Origin: Alphaproteobacteria bacterium
GTDB lineage: Bacteria; Myxococcota_A; UBA796; GCA-2862545
Direction: 5' to 3'
DNA length: 64,000 nt
Assembly: GCA_020632885.1 (NCBI GenBank)
Contig: JACKEQ010000024.1
Location: 24,095 to 88,094 of the forward strand
Under the pieces are notes generated by a model. It was not told where the DNA came from. It was given only the letters and a program-made list of their open reading frames with translations, and did not search any database. Both the position numbers and the translations under genes were made by a program. This document shows, in pieces, positions 25,277-32,696 of this stretch. The stretch's first letter is position 1. Each line of letters opens with the position of its first letter.

Positions 25277-25479
25277 ACCGCTGGTCCCGCCAGATCCACC
25301 GCTGGACGTCGGTGGCCTTCACCCTCGGGTTCCTCGCCAACACCGTCATCGCGGCGGCCGGCATCGACGCCGTGTGGGTCGGTGTCTTCGCGCTCGTCCC
25401 GCTGCTCGTGCTGCTGGTCACGGGGCTCTGGCTGTTCGCCATCCCCTGGCTGCCGCGTCGGGACGTCAGACCTTCTTGA
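25273..25479 (+). CDS. Small membrane protein, two helices
   Basis: A 68-residue protein with a basic amphipathic start (MNRWSRQIHRW) and two transmembrane helices (SVAFTLGFLANTVIAAAG and WVGVFALVPLLVLLVTGLWLFAI), ending in basic residues. Its start overlaps the VOC stop, so it is translationally coupled. The last 14 nt of the gene lie inside the start of the duplicated PhnA segment on the other strand, so the duplication event may have replaced the original 3' end. Function unknown. Confidence 0.7.
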   Translation: MNRWSRQIHRWTSVAFTLGFLANTVIAAAGIDAVWVGVFALVPLLVLLVTGLWLFAIPWLPRRDVRPS

Positions 25480-25995
25480 GGAACTCGGTCTTCAGGTAGA
25501 TCGACTGCCCGTTCACCCGGCCCTCCACGTGGGTCGGGTCGTCACCCACGCGGATCCCTTTCACGAGGGTGCCGCGCTTCGCCGTGAAGTTGGCGCCCTT
25601 CACGGGCAGGTGCATGAGCGGCGCGGTCTCTCAAATACGCTCGTCACCGAGTCGCCGGTGGATATCCGCAGCGTGCGCATCCCGCCCGTTGCTGTCGCGC
25701 ACGACGGGCGCGTCGGGGTCTGCGAGGCCGGCGTGGGCCCACTGGAGCGTGGCGTCGTCGAGCATCATTCCCTCGAGGGTCCCCCCTGCCGAGGCGGATC
25801 GTCTCGGTATGCGGCACGGCGTGCGGAGGAGCCGCCGCAGCTGCGACCGCATGCCGAATGGGACGGCGGAGCGGGGTGGCGCATCCACGACGCGACGCGC
25901 CCACGGTACGTCGCAGAACCAGTGCGGGGGTTCCTCCCATGACGGTGGGCGCGGTCTCACGATGGGCAGGACGGGGTCCAGGAGCAGGACGGCCC
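25466..25995 (-). pseudogene. Decayed duplicate of the PhnA-family gene
   Basis: The minus strand from the stop at 25466-25468 closely matches the 3' two thirds of the PhnA-family gene at 26519-27121. Long blocks are nearly identical (for example 25494-25608 and 25692-25780), separated by short patches of unrelated sequence of about 10-35 bp (25481-25493, 25609-25646, 25667-25690). The patches change length and destroy the frame, so only fragments such as LEGMMLDDATLQWAHAGLAD and VVRDSNG survive. Beyond about 25790 only scattered matches remain, the last near 25990. This is a non-functional copy, about 1.05 kb from the better copy. Confidence 0.8.
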
Positions 25996-26518
25996 GATCG
26001 TGACGAGTGGGGGCCGCCCGCAAGGCCCACCGTCGCCGCGTGCTCGACTCGAGACGGCGCCGCTCGCGTGAGGGCCGGCGCAGAGGCGATGGGGCGAAGA
26101 AAAACTCAAAGGAAGAAAGGGCATATCGCGATCGAGACGCGGTTCCCCGCCGATGCCAGGTCGACGGCGGCTTCGCAGCGCGAGACGGCCTGGATGTCCT
26201 GACCAGGGCCACCCGCTCACGGACCTCACCCTCGGTCAAGATTCCGCGACGGGCGGCGAGCGCAACGGCGACCACCGCGGGCGTCGAGATCGCCCCGTGG
26301 CGACGGCCCGCAGGAGCCTGCGATTGATGGGCAACCGCCGAGAACCAGGGAACGTTCGTGGTGATCCCGAAGCTTGCGTAGAGCCCTTCGCCTGGTTCAA
26401 CTTCGCCGACGACGACGGCTTGAGCGGGACTACGAACGGCGGCAGTCGAGCTTCCATACGGCCATCGGCTCACCTCGCGCCGCCCGGCTCGCCGGCCGCG
26501 CTAAAAAGGACGACCCAG
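25996..26518. other. Spacer between the two PhnA copies; no clear gene
   Basis: About 520 bp without a supported gene. It has a locally AT-richer patch (26097-26130, with AAGAAAAACTCAAAGG). On the minus strand 26230-26450 reads as a plausible protein fragment (GLYASFGITTNVPWFSAVAH, then ISTPAVVAVALAARRG and LTEGEVRERVALV), which may be the remnant of an unidentified gene. Codon use is weaker than in neighbours, and no start or ribosome-binding site was found. Confidence 0.4.
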
Positions 26519-27121
26519 TCAGACCTTCTTGAGGAACCCTGGAACCGCGGAACTCAGGTAGATCGACTGCCCGTTCACCCGGCCCTCCACGTGGGTCGGG
26601 TCGTCACCCACGCGGATGCCCTTCACGAGGGTGCCGCGCTTCGCCGTGAAGTTGGCGCCCTTCACGGGCAGGTCCTTGATCAGCGTCACCGAGTCGCCGG
26701 TGGCGAGCGTGTTCCCGTTGCTGTCGCGCACGACGGGCGCGTCGGGGTCTGCGAGGCCGGCGTGGGCCCACTGGAGCGTGGCGTCGTCGAGCATCATGCC
26801 CTCGAGGGTCTCCACGGCCCAGGGGTCCGGGATCGTGCGGAGGAGCCGCCAGGCTGCGACCTGCACGGCGGGGACCTCGCTCCACGCGGCGCCCTGGAGG
26901 CAGAACCAGTGGGGGTCGGTGGGCGCGGTCTCACGGCAGGTGGCGCACTGCAGGACGGCCCGGTCGACCTGGGGGATGTCCGCAGGGCCCACTTCGACGG
27001 GCTCGAGGCCGTCCGTGCCCGCGCACAGCTCGCACACGCCGCCGGCGCGGTCGGTCAGGGGGCGCGCGCGGAGCGCCTCGATGAGGGTCGGCCATGGGGT
27101 CCTCCTTTGGGGGCGGCACAC
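26519..27121 (-). CDS. PhnA/YjdM-family protein with doubtful start
   Basis: A member of the PhnA (YjdM) family, small zinc-ribbon proteins named from phosphonate loci but of uncertain function. Visible are CELCAG and CATC near the N-terminus (zinc-ribbon Cys pairs), VPAVQVAAWRLLRTI, and the C-terminal PhnA domain (VVRDSNGNTLATGDSVTLIK, then LPVKGANFTAKRGT). The strong AGGAGG and ATG at 27095 are out of frame with the rest by one base; removal of one base near 27088 would give a normal MATLIEAL-like start. As written, the only in-frame start is a GTG at 27121 (200 residues), without a ribosome-binding site. Either a recent frameshift or a sequence error. A degraded copy lies downstream at 25466-25995; a heptamer array begins 46 bp upstream. 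Confidence 0.75.
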   Translation of the reverse strand: MCRPQRRTPWPTLIEALRARPLTDRAGGVCELCAGTDGLEPVEVGPADIPQVDRAVLQCATCRETAPTDPHWFCLQGAAWSEVPAVQVAAWRLLRTIPDPWAVETLEGMMLDDATLQWAHAGLADPDAPVVRDSNGNTLATGDSVTLIKDLPVKGANFTAKRGTLVKGIRVGDDPTHVEGRVNGQSIYLSSAVPGFLKKV

Positions 27122-27166
27122 ATCACCCGCCCGTCCCCACCGGGCCACCCTCCCGCACCACCGATT

Positions 27167-27460
<294 letters not shown>

Positions 27461-27620
27461 CTACGACCTCGGTGACCTTCGGGCCGCCTGGACGGGGTCC
27501 GGGAGCGTCGCAGCCGACACGACGGCGGTACCCCGCACGGACATCCAGAACCCGACGGTGGCACCCGTCCCGCAGTGCCGGGACGGCCCGCAGAAAGGGG
27601 CTTGCCCCGCAGCGGAGGTG

Positions 27621-27635
27621 CCGCCCGAAGGGCGG
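27621..27635. repeat. Hairpin CCGCCC-GAA-GGGCGG
   Basis: Perfect 6-bp stem with a GAA loop, 20 bp from a second hairpin. No T-run follows on either strand, so a terminator role is not shown. Confidence 0.6.
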
Positions 27636-27654
27636 GTGACACCGGAGCGGGGGT

Positions 27655-27672
27655 CCGGGGGCTGGCCCCCGG
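27655..27672. repeat. Hairpin CCGGGGG-CTGG-CCCCCGG
   Basis: Perfect 7-bp GC stem with a 4-base loop, in the spacer between the two heptamer arrays; resembles an extragenic palindrome. Confidence 0.6.
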
Positions 27673-27813
27673 TCATCAGTGCCCGGGCTGGTGGCGCCCT
27701 CCAGGCGTCACCGCCCGGTCGTCCCTGTGGAAGCGCCCCAGTCCGGGTCTACCTCCGAGCGCTCCATCAGCACGACCACCCCTGTCGCAGCGGCAATCCC
27801 GTCGTCTACGCAC

Positions 27814-27996
<183 letters not shown>

Positions 27997-27998
27997 AA

Positions 27999-28102
27999 CG
28001 CGATCGCGGGTCGCGGGTCGCCAGTCGCGAGTCGCCAACGCGATCGCGAGTCGCGGGTCGCCAGTCGCGAGTCGCCAACGCGATCGCGGGTCGCGGGTCG
28101 CC
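27999..28102. repeat. 40-bp higher-order repeat, 2.6 copies
   Basis: Copies begin at 27999, 28039 and 28079, each opening with the palindrome CGCGATCGCG and continuing as heptamers of the type TCGCGGG, TCGCCAG, TCGCGAG. It is a diverged continuation of the period-7 array, re-amplified as a 40-bp unit. Confidence 0.85.
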
Positions 28103-28146
28103 TTCGCCCTCGCGGGCGCGGGCGCGGGCGCGATCGCCAGGGCGGG

Positions 28147-28230
28147 TCCTCCAGTGGACTGCGGCCCGGGATTCGGCCCCCGCGTTCCGCGGTGATGGGG
28201 CCGATTCCCGGCCCTCCGTCCACTGGAGGA
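28147..28230 (+). promoter_or_regulatory. 84-bp inverted repeat that would mask a ribosome-binding site
   Basis: Outer arms TCCTCCAGTGGAC (28147-28159) and GTCCACTGGAGGA (28218-28230) are perfectly complementary over 13 bp. Inner arms (28163-28180 with 28197-28213) pair over 16-17 bp with one bulge and one mismatch, leaving a loop of about 16 bases. The right outer arm contains the GGAGGA that is the only Shine-Dalgarno for the four-helix-bundle gene starting at 28240, so the folded RNA would hide it. Confidence 0.75.
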
Positions 28231-28239
28231 CACAAGCCC

Positions 28240-28560
28240 ATGCACGAATTCCACTTCGAAGGCCTCGACGTCTACAAGCTCGCCGTCACCGTCGCGCGCT
28301 GGATGCGAACCACCCACTGGCCCGCAGACGCCCACCATCTCCGCGGCGAAGCCATCCGCGCCGCGGACTCCATCGTCTTGAACATCGCCGAAGGCATCTC
28401 CCGCGGCGGGAAGTCCGGCATGAACCACTTCCGCATCGCCAAGGGCTCCGCGGGCGAGGCATTCGCCGCCCTGGACGTCACCGACTTCCCGGGATGCGCC
28501 GAGCGACGCGCCGAGCTCCGCAGGATCGGCGCGATGGTCACGAGGCTGCGCGTGCACTGA
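28240..28560 (+). CDS. Four-helix-bundle protein (23S rRNA intervening-sequence type)
   Basis: A 106-residue member of the IVS/four-helix-bundle family, small proteins first seen inside 23S rRNA intervening sequences and related to the Avd proteins of diversity-generating retroelements; their molecular role is poorly known, though some bind nucleic acid. Family features: FEGLDVYKLAVTVARWM at the start, LRGEAIRAADSIVLNIAEG, then GMNHFRIAKGSAGEAFAAL. It is shorter than the usual 115-125 residues. No rRNA or reverse transcriptase is nearby. The ATG lies 10 nt after GGAGG, which sits in the right arm of a long inverted repeat. Ends 2 bp before the convergent radical SAM gene. Confidence 0.9.
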   Translation: MHEFHFEGLDVYKLAVTVARWMRTTHWPADAHHLRGEAIRAADSIVLNIAEGISRGGKSGMNHFRIAKGSAGEAFAALDVTDFPGCAERRAELRRIGAMVTRLRVH

Positions 28561-28562
28561 GC

Positions 28563-29963
28563 TCAGACCCCCGGCACCTCGGCCCGAAGGCGCTCCAGCG
28601 CCTCGCGCCGGCCGTCCCGGTAGAACGTGTTGTACGTGTCGAACGGGATGAGCGTCCCGTCCGGCCGCGCGAAGTGCACACAGCTCTTCTTCGCGTTCAT
28701 CACGGTCAGATCGCGGCGATCCAGGAACTGCACGATCATCACGCGGAAGACGTTCGCGTAGGACAGGTCGCCGATCTCCACCTTCGGCAGACAGCAGAGC
28801 ACGTCCGCCAGCTGGCCCGCCTGCCCCTCCGGACCCAGCCCCGTGCTGAACAGGGCGTCGAGCTCGCCGCGCAGGGCGCCCTCGAAGCGGATCGTGTTCG
28901 CCGTGCCGCCGATGAGCACGTCCTCCGGGATCATCCCGGTGAGCGGGCGCACCTCGCCGCCGAGCTTCAGCGCGTAGCCCATCGCCAGCACCTCGGGATG
29001 GCAGGGCACGGGGACGATGTCGGCCTCCGTGAAGGCCGTGCTCGCCACGAGCCGCCGCCGGACCTCCGTGAGCGTGAGGCGGTGGGTGTCCGCGGCATAG
29101 CCATCCACCCGGCCGGCCTCCTGGGTGGGCTGGAAGGTGACGCCGCGCACGCACGAGAACGAGAGCGCATGGTCCACGATGGCCCCGATCTCGTCGTCGT
29201 TCACGCCGCGCTGGAGGGTCACCACGAGGGTCGTGGAGATGCCCGCGGCCTCCAGCCGCTCGAGGGCCGCCTGCCGCACCCCGGCCAGCCGCGCCCCGCG
29301 GATCCGCTGGTGCACCTCGTCGCGCAGGGAGTCGAACTGCAGGTAGATCTCGAAGTTCTTCCGGTGCTCGGCCAGGGCGTCCACGAGCGCCTGGTCCTTC
29401 GCGAGCCGCACGCCGTTGGTGTTCACCATGAGGTGCCGGATCGGACGCGCCCGCGCGGCCGCCAGGATCTCCAGGAACTGCGGGTGCATCGTGGGCTCGC
29501 CACCCGAGATCTGCACGACGTCTGCCACCCCCTCGCTCGCGACCACCGTGTCGAGCATGCGCTCCACCTCGGCCATGGTGCGGTGCTGGAGCCGATGGGG
29601 ACCGCTGTCGGCGTAGCAGATGGGGCACGACAGGTTGCAGTGATCGGTGATCTCCACGACCGTGACGCACGCGTGCTGCTGGTGGTCCGGACACAACCCG
29701 CAGTCGTACGGACAGCCCCACTTCATGGGCGTCTGGAAGCGCCCGGGCATCTCGGGCTCCTTGAGGAACCGCTCGCGCGACCGCCGCCAGTACGCAGCAT
29801 CGTCCGCGAGCATCACGGTCTCGAACCCGTGCTGCGGACACCACTTCCGGAGGAACACCCGGTCGTCCTGGAGCAGGATCTTCGCCTCCACGCGCCGCAG
29901 GCAGGTGGAGCACACCGCCGTCTCCATCGCGTAGAACGTGTAGGGACGGGTCTTTCGGGTCAT
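28563..29963 (-). CDS. Radical SAM protein of the Tes/MJ0619 family
   Basis: A 466-residue radical SAM enzyme. The N-terminal region has extra Cys motifs (CSTC 18-21; WGCPYDCGLCPDHQQHAC 83-99), and the SAM-binding cluster is Cys109, Cys113 and Cys116 (DHCNLSCPICYADS). GGEPTMHP follows. This combination, GCPYDCGLCPxHxQHxC before CNLxCPxC, marks the MJ0619 family, which includes archaeal tetraether synthase (Tes, joining lipid chains) and a pterin methylase; bacterial members are mostly uncharacterised. Start at ATG 29963 overlaps the Lgt-like stop (ATGA). Because its operon partners are membrane proteins including an Lgt-like enzyme, a lipid-directed reaction is a reasonable but unproven guess. 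Confidence 0.85.
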   Translation of the reverse strand: MTRKTRPYTFYAMETAVCSTCLRRVEAKILLQDDRVFLRKWCPQHGFETVMLADDAAYWRRSRERFLKEPEMPGRFQTPMKWGCPYDCGLCPDHQQHACVTVVEITDHCNLSCPICYADSGPHRLQHRTMAEVERMLDTVVASEGVADVVQISGGEPTMHPQFLEILAAARARPIRHLMVNTNGVRLAKDQALVDALAEHRKNFEIYLQFDSLRDEVHQRIRGARLAGVRQAALERLEAAGISTTLVVTLQRGVNDDEIGAIVDHALSFSCVRGVTFQPTQEAGRVDGYAADTHRLTLTEVRRRLVASTAFTEADIVPVPCHPEVLAMGYALKLGGEVRPLTGMIPEDVLIGGTANTIRFEGALRGELDALFSTGLGPEGQAGQLADVLCCLPKVEIGDLSYANVFRVMIVQFLDRRDLTVMNAKKSCVHFARPDGTLIPFDTYNTFYRDGRREALERLRAEVPGV

Positions 29964-30649
29964 GGGGGGAGCCTCGCGTCGCGGAGGTAGTGGGCCACCA
30001 TCGCCAACAGGATGACGAGAGCGGTCACCTGGTAGAACGTGAGCCCGAGGGCCCAGACGGGCTCGGGGCGCAGCCACTCGGTGACGAACCGGTAGAGCGC
30101 GTAACTCCCCAGGTAGAGCTTGAAGTGCTGCCGACGCTGGACCCCCGCGCGCGCCATGAGCACGAGGGCGACCGCCGCGAGCCCGTGGAACACGGCCTCG
30201 TAGAGCTGGGTGGGGTGCCGGAGCACGCCGTCACCGAAGTCAACGGCCCACGGCACCGCCGAAGGACGCCCGTAGCAGCATCCGCCCTGGAAGCAGCCGA
30301 CACGACCGACCGCCACGGCGGCCGCCACGGGCGCGGCGAACGTGTCGCCGGTCTTCCGGGTCACCCCGAGCGCGAGCTTGGTGACCTCCACCGCCAGGTA
30401 CCCACCGGCAAGTGCCCAGGTGATCGTGCGACCGTCGTCGAGCCAGAACGAGAACCGCTGCAGCGCCGCGGGGTCCTCGAGGAAGAACGGGAGCTTGGCT
30501 CCGATGATGCCGCCGGAGACCGCCGCGATCCCGAGGGCCGCGGAGGTGGCGGGAGGGAGCCCGGACCCGCCCGGCACGATCCGACGCACCGCGAGCCCCG
30601 CGAACACGGAGCCCGCCATGATGGCGAGGTGGACGAGGTCGACGCTCAC
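29960..30649 (-). CDS. Lgt-like (prolipoprotein diacylglyceryl transferase family) membrane protein
   Basis: A 229-residue integral membrane protein with about six or seven helices. Lgt transfers a diacylglyceryl group from phosphatidylglycerol to lipoprotein Cys. The family signature is clear: AVGRVGCFQGGCCYGRPSAV, then LRHPTQLYEA and YALYRFVTEWLRPEPVW. The GRVGC Arg corresponds to E. coli Arg143. The segment aligned by eye with the essential SFHGGLIG His reads WALAGGYLA, so that His seems absent. It is also shorter than true Lgt (about 290), so this is probably a paralogue with another acceptor or lipid. GTG start overlaps the previous stop (GTGA). Middle gene of a three-gene operon ending with the Tes-like radical SAM gene. 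Confidence 0.85.
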   Translation of the reverse strand: MSVDLVHLAIMAGSVFAGLAVRRIVPGGSGLPPATSAALGIAAVSGGIIGAKLPFFLEDPAALQRFSFWLDDGRTITWALAGGYLAVEVTKLALGVTRKTGDTFAAPVAAAVAVGRVGCFQGGCCYGRPSAVPWAVDFGDGVLRHPTQLYEAVFHGLAAVALVLMARAGVQRRQHFKLYLGSYALYRFVTEWLRPEPVWALGLTFYQVTALVILLAMVAHYLRDARLPP

Positions 30650-31788
30650 ATGCTGCCGACGGCCGCCAGGGTCGCGAAGCACAGCGCCATGCCCACCACA
30701 CCGGCCGCCGCGGACATCAGCACACCCACCGCCACCAGCACCGAGAGCATGGTGGCCGACAGCGCCACCGTGCCCGCCGCCGTGCCGAGCACCGTCGCCG
30801 TGCGCCCCACCATGGCGTCGTCCTTCTCGCCCCGGAGGTCGAGGTGCACGATGCGCGCGAGCCCGAGGAGCAGCACGCCGACGGCACCCGCGTACGGCAC
30901 CACGAGGGCCGGCCAGCTCATCGACAGCCCCACGCCCACCACGACACAGACGACCACGAGCGCCACGACCGACGCGGTCCACACGAGCATCACGGTGCCC
31001 CGACGCGCCATGGACGGCGCCAGGAACACGCCCTCCGCCGGGACCAACGGCTGATCGCACCGCCCACACCGCCGTACACCGCCCGCATTCCAGGCACCAC
31101 ACCAGGGGCAGTCCCCCGCCTTGCGGTGCTCGAGCGCCGTGAGCTCGACGGCGCGGGCCCGCCCGAGGAGAGCGTCCTGATCCTCCACGAGCCGCCAGGT
31201 GGACCCCACGCCGAGGTCCGTCACCAGCCCCATCAGCCCCAGCGACGCCACCACGAACAGGATGTGGTGCGTGGGCGGCATGAAGGACGGATGGAACCGG
31301 AGGGCCGCACCGATGGCGAGCCCGTAGGCCGCGGTGGTCGCCACGGTGGCGAGCCAGACGTCCGCGCTGCGACCGCGAAGCCCGGTGACGGCGATCACCA
31401 GCGGAAAGGCGTAGAGCATCGGGCTCGTGGGGCCGTTCCCGACCAGCACGAGGATCGAGAGGAACAGCACGTCCGCGAGCGTGACCATCGGCCCCACGAC
31501 CCGCGACACGAAGCGGGTGCGCAGGAGCAGGAGCACGGCCCCCGCGGCACCCGCCCACGCGACCGCAACGGAGATGGCCACGGTGTCGAACACCGGGACC
31601 TTCGTGCCGCCGAGATCCACGACCCGCCCCGCGTCCAGACCCACGAACGCCCGGTTCACGACGTGCAGGGTGAAGAACACGGCGACGCCGACGAGGCGCA
31701 GGAGGTTGATGCGCGCCTCCGCCTCGATGGCGTACACGCGACGCGCGACAGTGACGGCGATGGCGGAGGGATCCTGCACGGCGCTCAT
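30646..31788 (-). CDS. Polytopic membrane protein with cytoplasmic-type zinc ribbon
   Basis: A 380-residue protein with two membrane halves. Residues about 30-190 contain five or six hydrophobic helices. A soluble stretch of about 60 residues then carries a zinc ribbon, Cys227, Cys230, Cys241 and Cys244 (CPWCGAWN ... CGRCDQP). Residues 270-380 have three or four more helices. No catalytic motif is recognised; the layout is like membrane-embedded sensors or assembly proteins. The ATG at 31788 follows GCGAGG. It is the first gene of an operon with the Lgt-like and Tes-like genes and diverges from the plus-strand gene at 31995 across about 206 bp. Confidence 0.75.
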   Translation of the reverse strand: MSAVQDPSAIAVTVARRVYAIEAEARINLLRLVGVAVFFTLHVVNRAFVGLDAGRVVDLGGTKVPVFDTVAISVAVAWAGAAGAVLLLLRTRFVSRVVGPMVTLADVLFLSILVLVGNGPTSPMLYAFPLVIAVTGLRGRSADVWLATVATTAAYGLAIGAALRFHPSFMPPTHHILFVVASLGLMGLVTDLGVGSTWRLVEDQDALLGRARAVELTALEHRKAGDCPWCGAWNAGGVRRCGRCDQPLVPAEGVFLAPSMARRGTVMLVWTASVVALVVVCVVVGVGLSMSWPALVVPYAGAVGVLLLGLARIVHLDLRGEKDDAMVGRTATVLGTAAGTVALSATMLSVLVAVGVLMSAAAGVVGMALCFATLAAVGSM

Positions 31789-31994
31789 CCTCGCACAGAT
31801 CCGTGTCGAAGAGACGTGCCGCACGGGTCGCGCCCCAAAGAGCGGCGATGTGCCTCACGACTCCGTCATCACACCTCAGAGGTCCGTGCAACAACCTCAT
31901 TGTGACGTGGAAATGCCTTGTCCACGTCGCTCGGTCGCCATGGAGCCGCCACGCTCCGGCCCCCCTCCGCCGCGAGCCGACGAGGAGAGTGCCC
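31789..31994. other. Divergent intergenic region
   Basis: 206 bp between divergent starts (31788 minus, 31995 plus). It should hold two promoters; I saw no strong -35/-10 pair on either strand. The plus-strand gene has CGAGGAGAG before its ATG. Confidence 0.4.
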
Positions 31995-32696
31995 ATGCTG
32001 TTCATGCTGGCCCTCGCGTCCGCACAGGACGCCCAACCCGAATCCGAACCCTCCGACACGCCGGTCGCCCCCGCCGACGACGCCGCACGCACGCGAGCGA
32101 AGGAGCTGTTCGACAACGCCACACGCCTCTACGAGGAGGGCGACTACAGCGCCTCCCTCATCGCCCTCGAGGAGGCCAACAAGGTCTTCCCGAGCGCGGC
32201 GTTCCAGTTCAACATCGCCAACTGCCTCGAGCGGCTCGGCCGCTACGAGGAGGCCATCGCCGCCATGAACCGGTACCGCGCCGTGGCGCCGGCCTCGGAG
32301 ACCGAGGTGCTCGAGCGCCGGATCCGGTCGATGGAGACGCGCCTCGAAGAGGAGCGGAAGGCCGCCGAGGACGCCGCCAAGCAGGCCGAGGCGAACAAGG
32401 TCCAGACCCGCACCGTGAAGCGGCCGACATGGTCGCTGGTGGGTGCGGGCGCGGGCCTCGTGGTCGTCGGTGGTGTCGGCGCCATCGTGTCGAAGAGCTC
32501 GGCCGACAAGGCCTTCGACGTGCTCGACCGCTCCCGGTACGACGGCATGGGCACCCTGAACATCGCGAGCCTGGCCGCCTCCGGCGTCGGTGTCGGCCTG
32601 GTCGGCGTGGGGCTCGCCCTCACCAACGAGAAGTTGGTCGTCGTCGGCGTCACGCCCGGCGCCGGTCCCCACATCGCCTTCGGAGGTGCCCTGTGA
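31995..32696 (+). CDS. Secreted TPR protein with membrane segment
   Basis: A 233-residue extracytoplasmic protein. Signal peptide MLFMLALASAQDA, then an acidic linker, then TPR-like helices (ARTRAKELFDNATRLYEEGD, FQFNIANCLERLGRYEEAI). A charged helical segment (METRLEEERKAAEDAAKQAE) follows, and then a hydrophobic stretch WSLVGAGAGLVVVGGVGAIV and a second (IASLAASGVGVGLVGVGLAL). This layout, TPR then two hydrophobic segments, is common in myxobacterial PEGA/TPR surface proteins. Its stop overlaps the start of the next gene (GTGA). Confidence 0.75.
   Translation: MLFMLALASAQDAQPESEPSDTPVAPADDAARTRAKELFDNATRLYEEGDYSASLIALEEANKVFPSAAFQFNIANCLERLGRYEEAIAAMNRYRAVAPASETEVLERRIRSMETRLEEERKAAEDAAKQAEANKVQTRTVKRPTWSLVGAGAGLVVVGGVGAIVSKSSADKAFDVLDRSRYDGMGTLNIASLAASGVGVGLVGVGLALTNEKLVVVGVTPGAGPHIAFGGAL

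Larger units (their letters stand above)
27461..27813. other. 353-bp spacer between the heptamer arrays, with two hairpins
   Basis: No gene is supported. Contains two strong palindromes at 27621-27635 and 27655-27672. Near the right end the minus strand reads CVDDGIAAATGVVVLMERSE then stops at 27708, a possible fragment of an older coding sequence, but its upstream side runs straight into the repeat array. Confidence 0.5.

Noticed and set aside
31803..31994. Upstream extension of the secreted TPR gene
   Set aside because: It would place 64 non-hydrophobic residues before an evident signal peptide; the ATG at 31995 has CGAGGAGAG.
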